Origin: JAGDZR01 sp049115695
GTDB lineage: Bacteria; Bacteroidota; Bacteroidia; Cytophagales; Cyclobacteriaceae
Direction: 5' to 3'
NCBI GenBank assembly: GCA_049115695.1
Contig: JAGDZR010000011.1
Location: forward strand, 248,001-312,000
Length of the DNA: 64,000 bases
Both the position numbers and the translations under genes were made by a program. Under the pieces are notes generated by a model that saw nothing but the letters and a program-made list of their open reading frames with translations, ran no database searches and was not told the DNA's origin. Positions 15,678-23,630 of this stretch are shown piece after piece (within the stretch, counting starts at the first letter, position 1; the number at the start of each line of letters is the position of its first letter).

Positions 15678-17744
15678 CTATCCAGCATCCAATACTTTAA
15701 ACTCAACCCTCCTGTTGTTTTGTTGACCTTCTTTGGTTTCATTGGTATCAATGGGCTGAGATTCTCCATAGCCTTTTGCATCAATCACTGATCGATCAAC
15801 CCCATTATTAACAAAATATTCCATTACAGAATTTGCTCTGCGTTGGGACATTCGAAGATTGACCTCTTCAGAACCAATAGAATCAGTATGCCCAGATATT
15901 TCAATCTTCTTGATCGTTCCATCCAGAATATATTTCAAAATACGTTCCAGCTCTGAATATGAAGCAGTCCGAAGCTCCGCTTTGTTAAACGCAAAGAAAA
16001 TATTGTTCATTACAATGGGTCCACCTACTTCAATCTGAGCCAACTTTAAATCCATGCTAATTGATTCTGATTTCTTTGTGTCATTTAGATCCAAGTTTTC
16101 ATTAACCGCAAGAAACCCATCTTTTTCGGCAGAAATTCCAAACATAGCACCAGGCCTTAATGAAAATGTGTAAGACCCATCTTCTTTGGATCTTGTACTC
16201 CCTAGTTTAATGCCGTCTGGCAAACGTTCTACGATCACATCCACACCAGCCATTGGTTCTCCCGTCTTATTATCGATTACCTTACCAGTAACGGCAACTA
16301 ACACCACTTCTGGTTCGTCTGGTCGCATATGTGAAACAGAAGAAGCTATAGGATCATCAGGATCTATGAAGAAATCATCTACCTTGAATCTAAAAATGTC
16401 AGTGTCATCTCCAGTATCACCCCTGGTGAAATAAAGATGTTGACCAGATGAAGGTATGCTAAAATAGAGGTCATCCTGAGCTGTATTGACTCCTTTTCCC
16501 AGGTTATCCGGTGGCGACCACTTTTCCCATGAATCATCCAATCGCCGACTTACAAAAATGTCCATTCCACCAAAAGTTTGAAGACCACCAGTCGAATAAT
16601 AGAGTGTCTTGCCATCTGCTGCCAAAAATGGAGCGGCATCCTCGGAGATTGTGTTAACATCTCCTCCCATATTCTTTGGCTCTGACCAACCATTTCCATT
16701 TTTAAATGAGACATACAAATCTCGTCCTCCATAGCTATCGTCTCTTTCAACTGACTGAATCAAAACTTCACCTCCAGGTACTAGAAAGAAATCTGCTTTA
16801 TTGGAATAGTTGTACTCATTTTCAATTTCAACTGATTCTGGTTTCCCATACTCTCCATTTGGTTCCATGTAAGCAACAGATGTTCCGGCATACATTCTGC
16901 CCTTCTTTCCGTATCGATTTCCGAGAACGAATTGATCTTTCCCATCAACTGAAGCGATTGAACTAATAAAGTTAGGGCCAGGAGTATTGAGTGGTTCTCC
17001 AATATTGCGAGCGGGCAACCACTCGCCCGTAGCTTCATCCAATTCTGACATCCATATATCCTCAGGGTCATCTATACCACCAGAATTTTCCGGATGATAC
17101 TTTCGGCTAAAATATAGACGCTTTCCATCAGGAGAAATGATTGGGCTATGCTCGACATAACTACTGTTCACATTGGCACTCAAAGCCTCTGCTTCAACGT
17201 TCTGACTCACTCCGCTTGTCAACTGAATCAATACATTAACTGGGATATTCGAAGCTGAGATTCCGATGGCATCAATTGCCGGATAACCCGATACTGCTGA
17301 TGGATCCAGCTCTACACTAAGCGCATGTATCTCGTAAGTTGTTTCTTCAAAGAAGAGATTTAAAAGCCTTGATTCCAGTGGAATCACTCTAGGTGTAACT
17401 TCAAACAAAACATGCTCTTGATAATCTTTGTCAAAAGCTACTATCCTCGTAACCGCACCGGGATTTTCAGTTTCAGCAATGGCCACCTGTTTCGCTTTAA
17501 TAGGCGTATCGAACGAAACCATAATAAACTGATCGCTCTTATTTTCATTCTTTGGTCTCCATGCATTAGGATTTTCTCCTCCATTGGGATGAACATTTGG
17601 CTTGTGCAATGCCTGAAGCGCGGAAAACTCGAGATGCGAAAATTCCGAGCTTACTTCAACCACTTCATTGGCCCATACAACAGACTCCTGGGCCTGAACA
17701 TGATAAATCAATAGGCAAGTAACTAGATAAATGTATTTTTTCAT
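15678..17744 (-). CDS. OmpA-family protein with PD40 beta-propeller repeats
   Basis: 688 residues, signal peptide (MKKYIYLVTCLLIYHVQAQ). Layout: N-terminal discoidin-like beta domain (about 20-180); PD40/WD40-like repeats with SPDGKRLYFSR and AADGKTLYYST (about 195-455); a carboxypeptidase-regulatory-like domain (VTGKVIDNKTGEPMAGVDV, about 480-560); and a C-terminal OmpA peptidoglycan-binding domain (FAFNKAELR, ISGHTDSIG, about 575-688). This architecture is common in Bacteroidota, including the T9SS component PorE, and ties the outer membrane to the cell wall. It follows the smaller OmpA gene by 6 bp and is likely co-transcribed. Confidence 0.88.
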   Translation of the reverse strand: MKKYIYLVTCLLIYHVQAQESVVWANEVVEVSSEFSHLEFSALQALHKPNVHPNGGENPNAWRPKNENKSDQFIMVSFDTPIKAKQVAIAETENPGAVTRIVAFDKDYQEHVLFEVTPRVIPLESRLLNLFFEETTYEIHALSVELDPSAVSGYPAIDAIGISASNIPVNVLIQLTSGVSQNVEAEALSANVNSSYVEHSPIISPDGKRLYFSRKYHPENSGGIDDPEDIWMSELDEATGEWLPARNIGEPLNTPGPNFISSIASVDGKDQFVLGNRYGKKGRMYAGTSVAYMEPNGEYGKPESVEIENEYNYSNKADFFLVPGGEVLIQSVERDDSYGGRDLYVSFKNGNGWSEPKNMGGDVNTISEDAAPFLAADGKTLYYSTGGLQTFGGMDIFVSRRLDDSWEKWSPPDNLGKGVNTAQDDLYFSIPSSGQHLYFTRGDTGDDTDIFRFKVDDFFIDPDDPIASSVSHMRPDEPEVVLVAVTGKVIDNKTGEPMAGVDVIVERLPDGIKLGSTRSKEDGSYTFSLRPGAMFGISAEKDGFLAVNENLDLNDTKKSESISMDLKLAQIEVGGPIVMNNIFFAFNKAELRTASYSELERILKYILDGTIKKIEISGHTDSIGSEEVNLRMSQRRANSVMEYFVNNGVDRSVIDAKGYGESQPIDTNETKEGQQNNRRVEFKVLDAG

Positions 17745-17750
17745 GATTCT

Positions 17751-18452
17751 TTAGTTCTGTCTGGTCAATCTTACTTCTACACGCCGGTTTCTTGCTCTAG
17801 CCTCATCAGTTCGTTCCTGAGTTATTGGCTGTGTCCCTCCAAAAGCTTTTGTTGTCACTTTGTTTTTCTTTATCCCATTCTTGACCAAATACTCTGCTAC
17901 CGCATCTACTCTGGCTTGCGATAATCTCATGTTAGCATCTGCATTACCAGCAAAGTCAGTATGACCTTCCAGTTGGATATTTACATTAGGTTTTCCCTTT
18001 ATATAATCAATAAACTCATCTAACCCAGTGTATGAACTTTTGGTAATCTCAGCTTTGGCTCGAGCAAAATTCAAATTATCCAATGTGATGAGTTCCTCAA
18101 CTTCCTCTTCAATTGCCTTCACGAACAGGTTTAATTCAAAATTGGAATTTCCCTCGGCAGTCTGAACGGTGTTCTCTGCTAAAAATGGTTCAAAACCATT
18201 GACATTTTCAATTCTAAAATTGTATGAAGTATTATTAACTAAATACATTTCAAAAGAGCCATCCACCTGAGTGCCTGCAATCCCCATGTCATCATAATAC
18301 GGGAGTTTTTCATATAGAATGGACCCATGAACGGGTGTACTGTCTTTTTCACTCAGCACTTTTCCATAGACACGTACCATGGAATCTTGAGCAGCACTGG
18401 ACAGAACAATGAATGCCATAAGGCATAAAGTATAAGCGGATTTTGCCAACAT
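17751..18452 (-). CDS. OmpA-family peptidoglycan-binding protein
   Basis: 233 residues: signal peptide (MLAKSAYTLCLMAFIVLSSAAQ), a regulatory-like beta domain (VRVYGKVLSEKDSTPVHGSI, about 25-115), then a C-terminal OmpA domain (LDNLNFARAKAEI, LEGHTDFAGNADANMRLSQ, and the RNRRVEVRL end). The OmpA residues that bind diaminopimelate (the Asp of GHTD and the Arg of RNRRVE) are present. It is in the periplasm or outer membrane. It is the first gene of a two-gene unit with the larger OmpA protein. A hairpin 8 nt upstream of the start codon (18460-18480) may affect translation. Confidence 0.88.
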   Translation of the reverse strand: MLAKSAYTLCLMAFIVLSSAAQDSMVRVYGKVLSEKDSTPVHGSILYEKLPYYDDMGIAGTQVDGSFEMYLVNNTSYNFRIENVNGFEPFLAENTVQTAEGNSNFELNLFVKAIEEEVEELITLDNLNFARAKAEITKSSYTGLDEFIDYIKGKPNVNIQLEGHTDFAGNADANMRLSQARVDAVAEYLVKNGIKKNKVTTKAFGGTQPITQERTDEARARNRRVEVRLTRQN

Positions 18453-18459
18453 TTACAAG

Positions 18460-18480
18460 CGTTGATTTTGGTAATCAACG
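18460..18480. promoter_or_regulatory. Inverted repeat just upstream of the ompA-like start
   Basis: CGTTGATT (18460-18467) and AATCAACG (18473-18480) are perfect 8-bp arms around TTGGT. The site lies 8-28 nt before the start codon at 18450-18452. In the mRNA it would form a hairpin next to the start; as DNA it could be an operator. No T-run, so not a terminator. Confidence 0.4.
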
Positions 18481-18599
18481 GAAAAATACAGGAAATCGGA
18501 AAAATAAGTAAATTTTTATTGGTTTGAAACCATAATCACTCACGTTTTATTCTTATCCTGATATAGAATTTTGCAAATACCTAGAATTATTAGGACTTG

Positions 18600-19895
18600 T
18601 CAGTGAGCTGAAGCTCCAATCATGCTGCCATCTGCCGTGGTTACTATTGCATCAGTAGCAGGCAGGTTCAATGGCTTGATCAAGTCAAGTTTGTGAATCA
18701 TGAGATTCTTTTTATGCAAAAAGCTCTTCAGGTGAGTGGTAGAAATAGGTTCCGTTGGTGGTAAATCTACGGTAAGGGCATCCACCTGTCTCCCATTCTT
18801 CCAGAATCTAAAACACAAATGTGGTCCATTTGCTAGTCCCGTACTCCCAACAAATCCTATCAACTGCCCTTGTTGTACTTTGACTCCAGGCCTGATGCCT
18901 GTTTTTATTTTCTGCATGTGGAGGTACTGTGTAGAATAATTACTGTTGTGCTTGATCTTCACATAGTTTCCGTTGTACTTGCTGTACTTGGCCTCCAATA
19001 CAACTCCATCACCTACGGTTCGTATGGGAGTTCCTGGATTTGCGGCATAGTCGGTTCCAAGGTGCGCTTTGTATCTCCTTTGTACCGGGTGAAATCTTCT
19101 TGGTGAATATCTCGAACTAATTCTCTTATAATCAAGTGGCGCTCTCAGAAAAGTCTTCCTAAGACTGTTTCCTTCCTCGTCGAAATAGTCCGTTTTCCCC
19201 TGATCGCCATAGTAAATGCCATAATATGGTTTATTGTAATGTTCAAAAAACACCGCATCCACTCTTTTGACACCTACACTCACACCATCTACCTGTTCTT
19301 CCAGATATATGACTTTGAAATTGTCTCCACTATTGATCCTGAAAAAATCTACCTGCCAGGCTAAAACATCTACGAGCTTGCTTACCAACTCGGGACTACC
19401 ACCAGCCTCAATAGCTGCGGTATAAACATTGCTACCAGATGGTATACTCGCAACAATTCTCTTCTCAACGATTTCTACTTTACGCTCAACATATTCGGCA
19501 AAACTTGAATCTCCAAAATGATACACAACATAGCTTCTGGCATCTGGTTCAAAGATAAACTTGCTGGCAGAGTGCATTGAATCTTTGTCATGGATGATCG
19601 TGTATTCCTTCCCTGCTTTTAGCTTTCGAACATCATAGACATCTTTTGCCCGAATTGCGATATTATAAACCTGCTCAGCCGAGATATTGAAATTCTCCAG
19701 GATCATAGAAAGGGTTTGTCCCCACTTGATCTTACCCGTTGAAACGTCCATCGAGTCTACTGGAAAGCCATAAAGCAATGTTGGCGTTGGTTGCGGAATT
19801 TCTGCAACCACAATTGGTTGTTCCTTTTTCTTCGGTTTTTGACAGCTAAGAAAAAACGTAACAGCTGCAAGCCCTAAACCAAAAACGTACTTCAT
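18600..19895 (-). CDS. M23-family (LytM) lipoprotein with a His-to-Cys change
   Basis: 431 residues with lipoprotein signal FFLSC (C18). The C-terminal half is an M23/LytM peptidase domain; the N-terminal half contains an opacity-factor/DipM-like segment (LSMILENFNISAEQVYNIA). Visible positions: H278 and D282 in HLGTD, H326 in QYLHM, and H359 in GPHLCF. The second His of the HxH motif, a zinc ligand in LytM, is Cys361. Other Bacteroidota members with GPHxC exist as I recall, so this may be a real subfamily with Cys as ligand or a non-catalytic activator. It follows DsbD by 4 bp. Role: peptidoglycan remodelling or its regulation. Confidence 0.85.
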   Translation of the reverse strand: MKYVFGLGLAAVTFFLSCQKPKKKEQPIVVAEIPQPTPTLLYGFPVDSMDVSTGKIKWGQTLSMILENFNISAEQVYNIAIRAKDVYDVRKLKAGKEYTIIHDKDSMHSASKFIFEPDARSYVVYHFGDSSFAEYVERKVEIVEKRIVASIPSGSNVYTAAIEAGGSPELVSKLVDVLAWQVDFFRINSGDNFKVIYLEEQVDGVSVGVKRVDAVFFEHYNKPYYGIYYGDQGKTDYFDEEGNSLRKTFLRAPLDYKRISSRYSPRRFHPVQRRYKAHLGTDYAANPGTPIRTVGDGVVLEAKYSKYNGNYVKIKHNSNYSTQYLHMQKIKTGIRPGVKVQQGQLIGFVGSTGLANGPHLCFRFWKNGRQVDALTVDLPPTEPISTTHLKSFLHKKNLMIHKLDLIKPLNLPATDAIVTTADGSMIGASAH

Positions 19896-19899
19896 TCAA

Positions 19900-21879
19900 C
19901 TAGTTTGATTGATGTGCTGATTTACCAGCATCTAAAAACGCCACAAAAGTAGTGACATCCAAATCATATGCAGAAGGTTCTATCAACAAATCTCCATTTG
20001 GGCTCAGAATCACATAAAAAGGTTGAGCGTTATTATTGAAACGAGTGATTTGAAAATCGGCATTTTGTCGGCCCATTGTTTTTTTGACTTTCCCGTCATA
20101 GCTCGAGGTATACCATTCAGTTTCTGGAAGCTCTGTCTTGTCATCGACATATAAGGCTAACAGCACAAAGTCATTTCTCAGGCGATCTAGTACCGGCTTT
20201 TCACTCCATACTCGAGCTTCCATTTCTCGACAATTCACGCAACCATGCCCTGTGAAGTCAATAAAGATTGGCTTGTCTACCTCTTTGGCGCATGCTACAG
20301 CCTGGTCATAATCGAAATAACCAGATAGTCCGTGCGGCAATTCGAGAAAGTCATCATACTTGGGAGGTGCACAAATGCTTGACAGACTTTCACCTGATGA
20401 ACCATAATCTCTTACTATTTCATTGATGTCAAAATCCTGTGACGATATTGGTGGAAGATACCCCGACAATCCCTTCAATGGTGCCCCGAACATTCCCGGA
20501 ATCATATAGACAACAAATGAAAAGGTAATGATCGCCAAGACCAGACCACCAACGCTCGTTTTTGAAGTTTCTGAATCTCCAGGCATCTGAATCTTACCCA
20601 TCAGATAGAACCCCATGAGCGTGAATATCACAATCCAAATTGAAAGGTAAATATCTCTATCTAACAAGTGCCAATGGTACGCCTGATCCGCTATACTTAA
20701 AAACTTAAATGCAAAGGCAAGCTCCAAAAACCCAAGCACTACTTTAACTGAATTGAGCCAGCCACCAGACTTTGGCAGGGAGTTTAACCAGCCTGGAAAT
20801 AAGGCAAACAGTGTGAATGGAATGGCAAAAGCACTTGAAAATGCCAACATACCCAAAATTGGCTTGAGTGTAAGTCCCCCTGCCGATTCCACTAAAATAC
20901 TTCCTACAATCGGGCCCGTACAACTGAAAGAAACGAGGGCCAAAGTCAGAGCCATGAAAAATATGCCAATCAATCCTCCTTTGTCCCCCATACGGTCTAC
21001 TTTATTAATAAAGCTGTTAGGAAGGGTGATTTCGAAAAGACCGAAAAAAGACAAAGCGAAAAGTAAAAAAACTGTAAAAAAGAAAAGATTGGGAAGCCAG
21101 CCTGTAGCAAGTTCATTTGCAGTTTCTGGCCCCATAAATGGTGCTAGTACTACTCCGATGAGCACGTAAATCAGGATGATGGAAAAGCCATAAAATAGAC
21201 TGTTACCTACCCGACCTTTTTTCTGATGATCCTTACCTGCAAAATAAGAAACCGTCATGGGTATCATAGGGAATACGCACGGCGTAAGCAATGCGGCCAA
21301 CCCGGCCAAAAATGCAACCAACATAAACGACCATAAGCTGTATGGGTCATTGGTATCTCTTTTGTTCAACAACCCCTGATTACTGCCCTGTGACTTTTGA
21401 TTCTGCTTTGACTTACCTACAAACTCAAAGTCATCTTCAAAAGGAATACATTGTCCGGTAACATCCGAACATACCTGATATCCATAGTAGCCCTTAATCG
21501 AGTAGTCATCTTTAAGAATTTTAACCTTCTGAATAAACAGCCCTTTTTTCTTGAAATAGGAGTACTCACCTTCGAACAATGAGTCATATCCCCATTTTGG
21601 GTTTTGAGGCACAATGCTATCAATAAGCTCATATGAATCATTTTCATCAAATATGAATTCTGTAACCATTGGTCCCAGATCCGGATCAAAATTAGAAGAG
21701 TAGAGGTACCATACGTCATCGATAGTAGCACTAAATCTTAGTTCCACAATGTCACCTTGCTTTGCAGATGCATTGGACATTTTGTTATCCCAGCTGATGG
21801 GCTTGATGACCTGAGCACTAACCGCAGAAACTACCAATGCGAAAAGCAGACTAAAAAAAGATCTAGACATTAAATTCAT
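19900..21879 (-). CDS. dsbD: Thiol:disulfide interchange protein DsbD-like
   Basis: About 659 residues. A signal peptide precedes an N-terminal DsbD alpha-like beta domain (about 20-180), then eight predicted spans with the paired cysteines in LTPCVFPMIP and SFSCTGPIVG. The C-terminal thioredoxin-like domain has CVNC near residue 546 (FTGHGCVNCREME). DsbD carries electrons from cytosolic thioredoxin to the periplasm to reduce disulfides or support cytochrome maturation. The frame is open far upstream but overlaps the peptidase gene; ATGs at 21879 and 21870 both give a signal peptide. It lies 22 bp after the M20 peptidase gene. Confidence 0.92.
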   Translation of the reverse strand: MNLMSRSFFSLLFALVVSAVSAQVIKPISWDNKMSNASAKQGDIVELRFSATIDDVWYLYSSNFDPDLGPMVTEFIFDENDSYELIDSIVPQNPKWGYDSLFEGEYSYFKKKGLFIQKVKILKDDYSIKGYYGYQVCSDVTGQCIPFEDDFEFVGKSKQNQKSQGSNQGLLNKRDTNDPYSLWSFMLVAFLAGLAALLTPCVFPMIPMTVSYFAGKDHQKKGRVGNSLFYGFSIILIYVLIGVVLAPFMGPETANELATGWLPNLFFFTVFLLFALSFFGLFEITLPNSFINKVDRMGDKGGLIGIFFMALTLALVSFSCTGPIVGSILVESAGGLTLKPILGMLAFSSAFAIPFTLFALFPGWLNSLPKSGGWLNSVKVVLGFLELAFAFKFLSIADQAYHWHLLDRDIYLSIWIVIFTLMGFYLMGKIQMPGDSETSKTSVGGLVLAIITFSFVVYMIPGMFGAPLKGLSGYLPPISSQDFDINEIVRDYGSSGESLSSICAPPKYDDFLELPHGLSGYFDYDQAVACAKEVDKPIFIDFTGHGCVNCREMEARVWSEKPVLDRLRNDFVLLALYVDDKTELPETEWYTSSYDGKVKKTMGRQNADFQITRFNNNAQPFYVILSPNGDLLIEPSAYDLDVTTFVAFLDAGKSAHQSN

Positions 21880-21901
21880 AACCAAAAGTTTACGTGTATT
21901 C

Positions 21902-23269
21902 CTACTTTTTGATATCGGCAAAATATTCATAGAAATAAGCGATTGTCTCAATTCCCTTATAGTAATTGAATAATCCATAATGCTCATTGGGAGAATGAAT
22001 GGCGTCCGAATCAAGACCAAAACCCATCAATATAGGATCAAGGCCTAACTCTTCCATAAACAAAGCAACGATAGGAATAGATCCCCCCTCGCGTGTCGGG
22101 ATCGGTACTTTACCCCATGATTTTTCAAAAGCTTGGCTTGCCGCCTTATAACCATCCGAATCTGTCGATACCACAGCAGGAGCACCTCCATGATGTGGAC
22201 GAACTTCTACTTTCACATAATCTGGAGCATTATCCTGAAAGTATTTCGTGATCATTTTAGAGATCTTATCACTATTTTGGTTAGGTACCAACCTCGAAGA
22301 GATCTTGGCGAATGCTTTGGACGGTAATACTGTCTTCGCGCCCTCACCGGTATATCCACCCCAAATACCATTCACATCCAGTGAAGGCCTTACTCCAACT
22401 CTCTCTAATGTGCTGTAACCCTTTTCTCCCTTTATATTTCCAATTTCCAAATCAGCTTTGTATTCCTCCAAATCAAATGGTGCCTCATTCATAGCTGTTC
22501 GTTCATCGGTGTTAAGCTCCTCTACTTCGTCATAAAAACCCGGAATTGTAATTCTGCCATTTTCATCCTGCATATCCGCTATCATTTTGGACAGTACATT
22601 GATCGGATTGGCAACCGCTCCGCCATAAACTCCCGAATGCAAGTCTCGATTCGGTCCTGTAACCTCCACTTCCAAATAACTCAGACCTCTGAGACCCACT
22701 GTGATGGAAGGTGTGTCATTATTGATAATGGAAGTATCAGAAATCAGAATGACATCTGCTTTTAATTTCTCCTTATTTTCTTTGACGAAGACTTCAAGGT
22801 TGTCAGATCCAACTTCCTCTTCACCTTCTATCATGAACTTTGCATTGCATGGCAAACTGTCGGTTTTAATCATTGACTCAAAGGCCTTCATGTGCATGTA
22901 CATTTGCCCCTTGTCATCACAAGCACCACGCGCATATATTTTATCCTCCTTGATTACAGGCTCGAAAGGTGGTGAATCCCATAGCTCAATAGGGTCGGCT
23001 GGTTGAACATCATAATGTCCATAGACCAGTACTGTTGGCAATGAGGGATCAACAATCTTCTCGGCATACACGATTGGATGACCGGCTGTTTCACAAATTA
23101 CGGCTTTGTCGACACCAGATGATTCAAATTTGGATTTAATGAATTCGGCTGCTTTGCGCACATCTTCGCTATACTTTGAGTCAGCGCTAATGGACGGGAT
23201 CTTTAGAAGTTCTAATAGCTCATTGAGAAATCTTTCCTTATTGGCATTCTGAAATTCAACTGGTGTCAT
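21902..23269 (-). CDS. M20-family dipeptidase (CNDP-like)
   Basis: 455 residues. It cleaves short peptides with two metal ions (usually Zn or Mn), in the cytoplasm; no signal peptide. Metal-site motifs are intact: VYGHYDVQP (His), ARGACDDKGQ (bridging Asp), MIEGEEEVGS (catalytic and metal Glu), DTSI, and IHSPNEHYGL near the C-terminus (final His). The inserted dimerisation domain begins about residue 200. Length and motifs fit carnosine/CNDP-type dipeptidases. It is the first gene of the reverse unit with dsbD and the M23 lipoprotein, but no functional link is obvious. Confidence 0.93.
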   Translation of the reverse strand: MTPVEFQNANKERFLNELLELLKIPSISADSKYSEDVRKAAEFIKSKFESSGVDKAVICETAGHPIVYAEKIVDPSLPTVLVYGHYDVQPADPIELWDSPPFEPVIKEDKIYARGACDDKGQMYMHMKAFESMIKTDSLPCNAKFMIEGEEEVGSDNLEVFVKENKEKLKADVILISDTSIINNDTPSITVGLRGLSYLEVEVTGPNRDLHSGVYGGAVANPINVLSKMIADMQDENGRITIPGFYDEVEELNTDERTAMNEAPFDLEEYKADLEIGNIKGEKGYSTLERVGVRPSLDVNGIWGGYTGEGAKTVLPSKAFAKISSRLVPNQNSDKISKMITKYFQDNAPDYVKVEVRPHHGGAPAVVSTDSDGYKAASQAFEKSWGKVPIPTREGGSIPIVALFMEELGLDPILMGFGLDSDAIHSPNEHYGLFNYYKGIETIAYFYEYFADIKK

Positions 23270-23630
23270 AACTCGGGATATTGATGGCTAAAATTGTTTT
23301 AGCAAACTTATGGATTCGACAACATTTTTTAACGCTTAGATAGATTAATGTACACTGGGGTCGTTTCAGCAAAAAGTCACTATTCTGCCACAGAAAAATC
23401 TAAAAAAGCTGAATAAAAGCTGAAAATCGACCTATTTGGCAGGTTTGTGATATCAATTGTCAGGATTTTTGATATCCGAGAAAATACCTTAGCTTCCATA
23501 AGTCCCTAAGGAAGATTTATTTAGTCATCAACAAATCCCCTTCATTTATTGGAGGGGATTTTTTTTGCCTGTTACTTAATCAATCCTCATCCGAAAGCAT
23601 ATCATCTATCTATATTTGAAGTTGATAGCT
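23270..23630. other. 361-bp gene-free region; candidate small RNA or leader
   Basis: No credible protein gene is present. It lies between two divergent genes yet contains a strong forward terminator (23533-23567), so something must be transcribed forward upstream of it. Just before it, CCTTAG (23487-23492) can pair with CTAAGG, and the overlapping CTTCC with GGAAG, giving competing hairpins. Two similar boxes occur: CAGGTTTGTGATATC (23440-23454) and CAGGATTTTTGATATC (23461-23476), 21 bp apart. The second contains GATTTTTG, close to a -7 element, which would give an RNA of about 90 nt. A TATATTTG at 23611-23618 may be the -7 of the next gene. No exact TTTG-N19-TAnnTTTG promoter was found. Confidence 0.4.
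23533..23567 (+). terminator. Orphan forward Rho-independent terminator
   Basis: AAATCCCCTTC (23533-23543) pairs with GGAGGGGATTT (23551-23561) as an 11-bp stem with one G-T pair, followed by a T-run to 23566. No forward gene lies upstream of it; the nearest upstream gene is on the reverse strand. Confidence 0.85.

Noticed and set aside
20753..21169. Open frame of 138 codons opposite the dsbD membrane region
   Set aside because: Antisense to a clearly coding gene; composition (Ser/Pro/Lys-rich) mirrors hydrophobic codons and there is no start context or domain.
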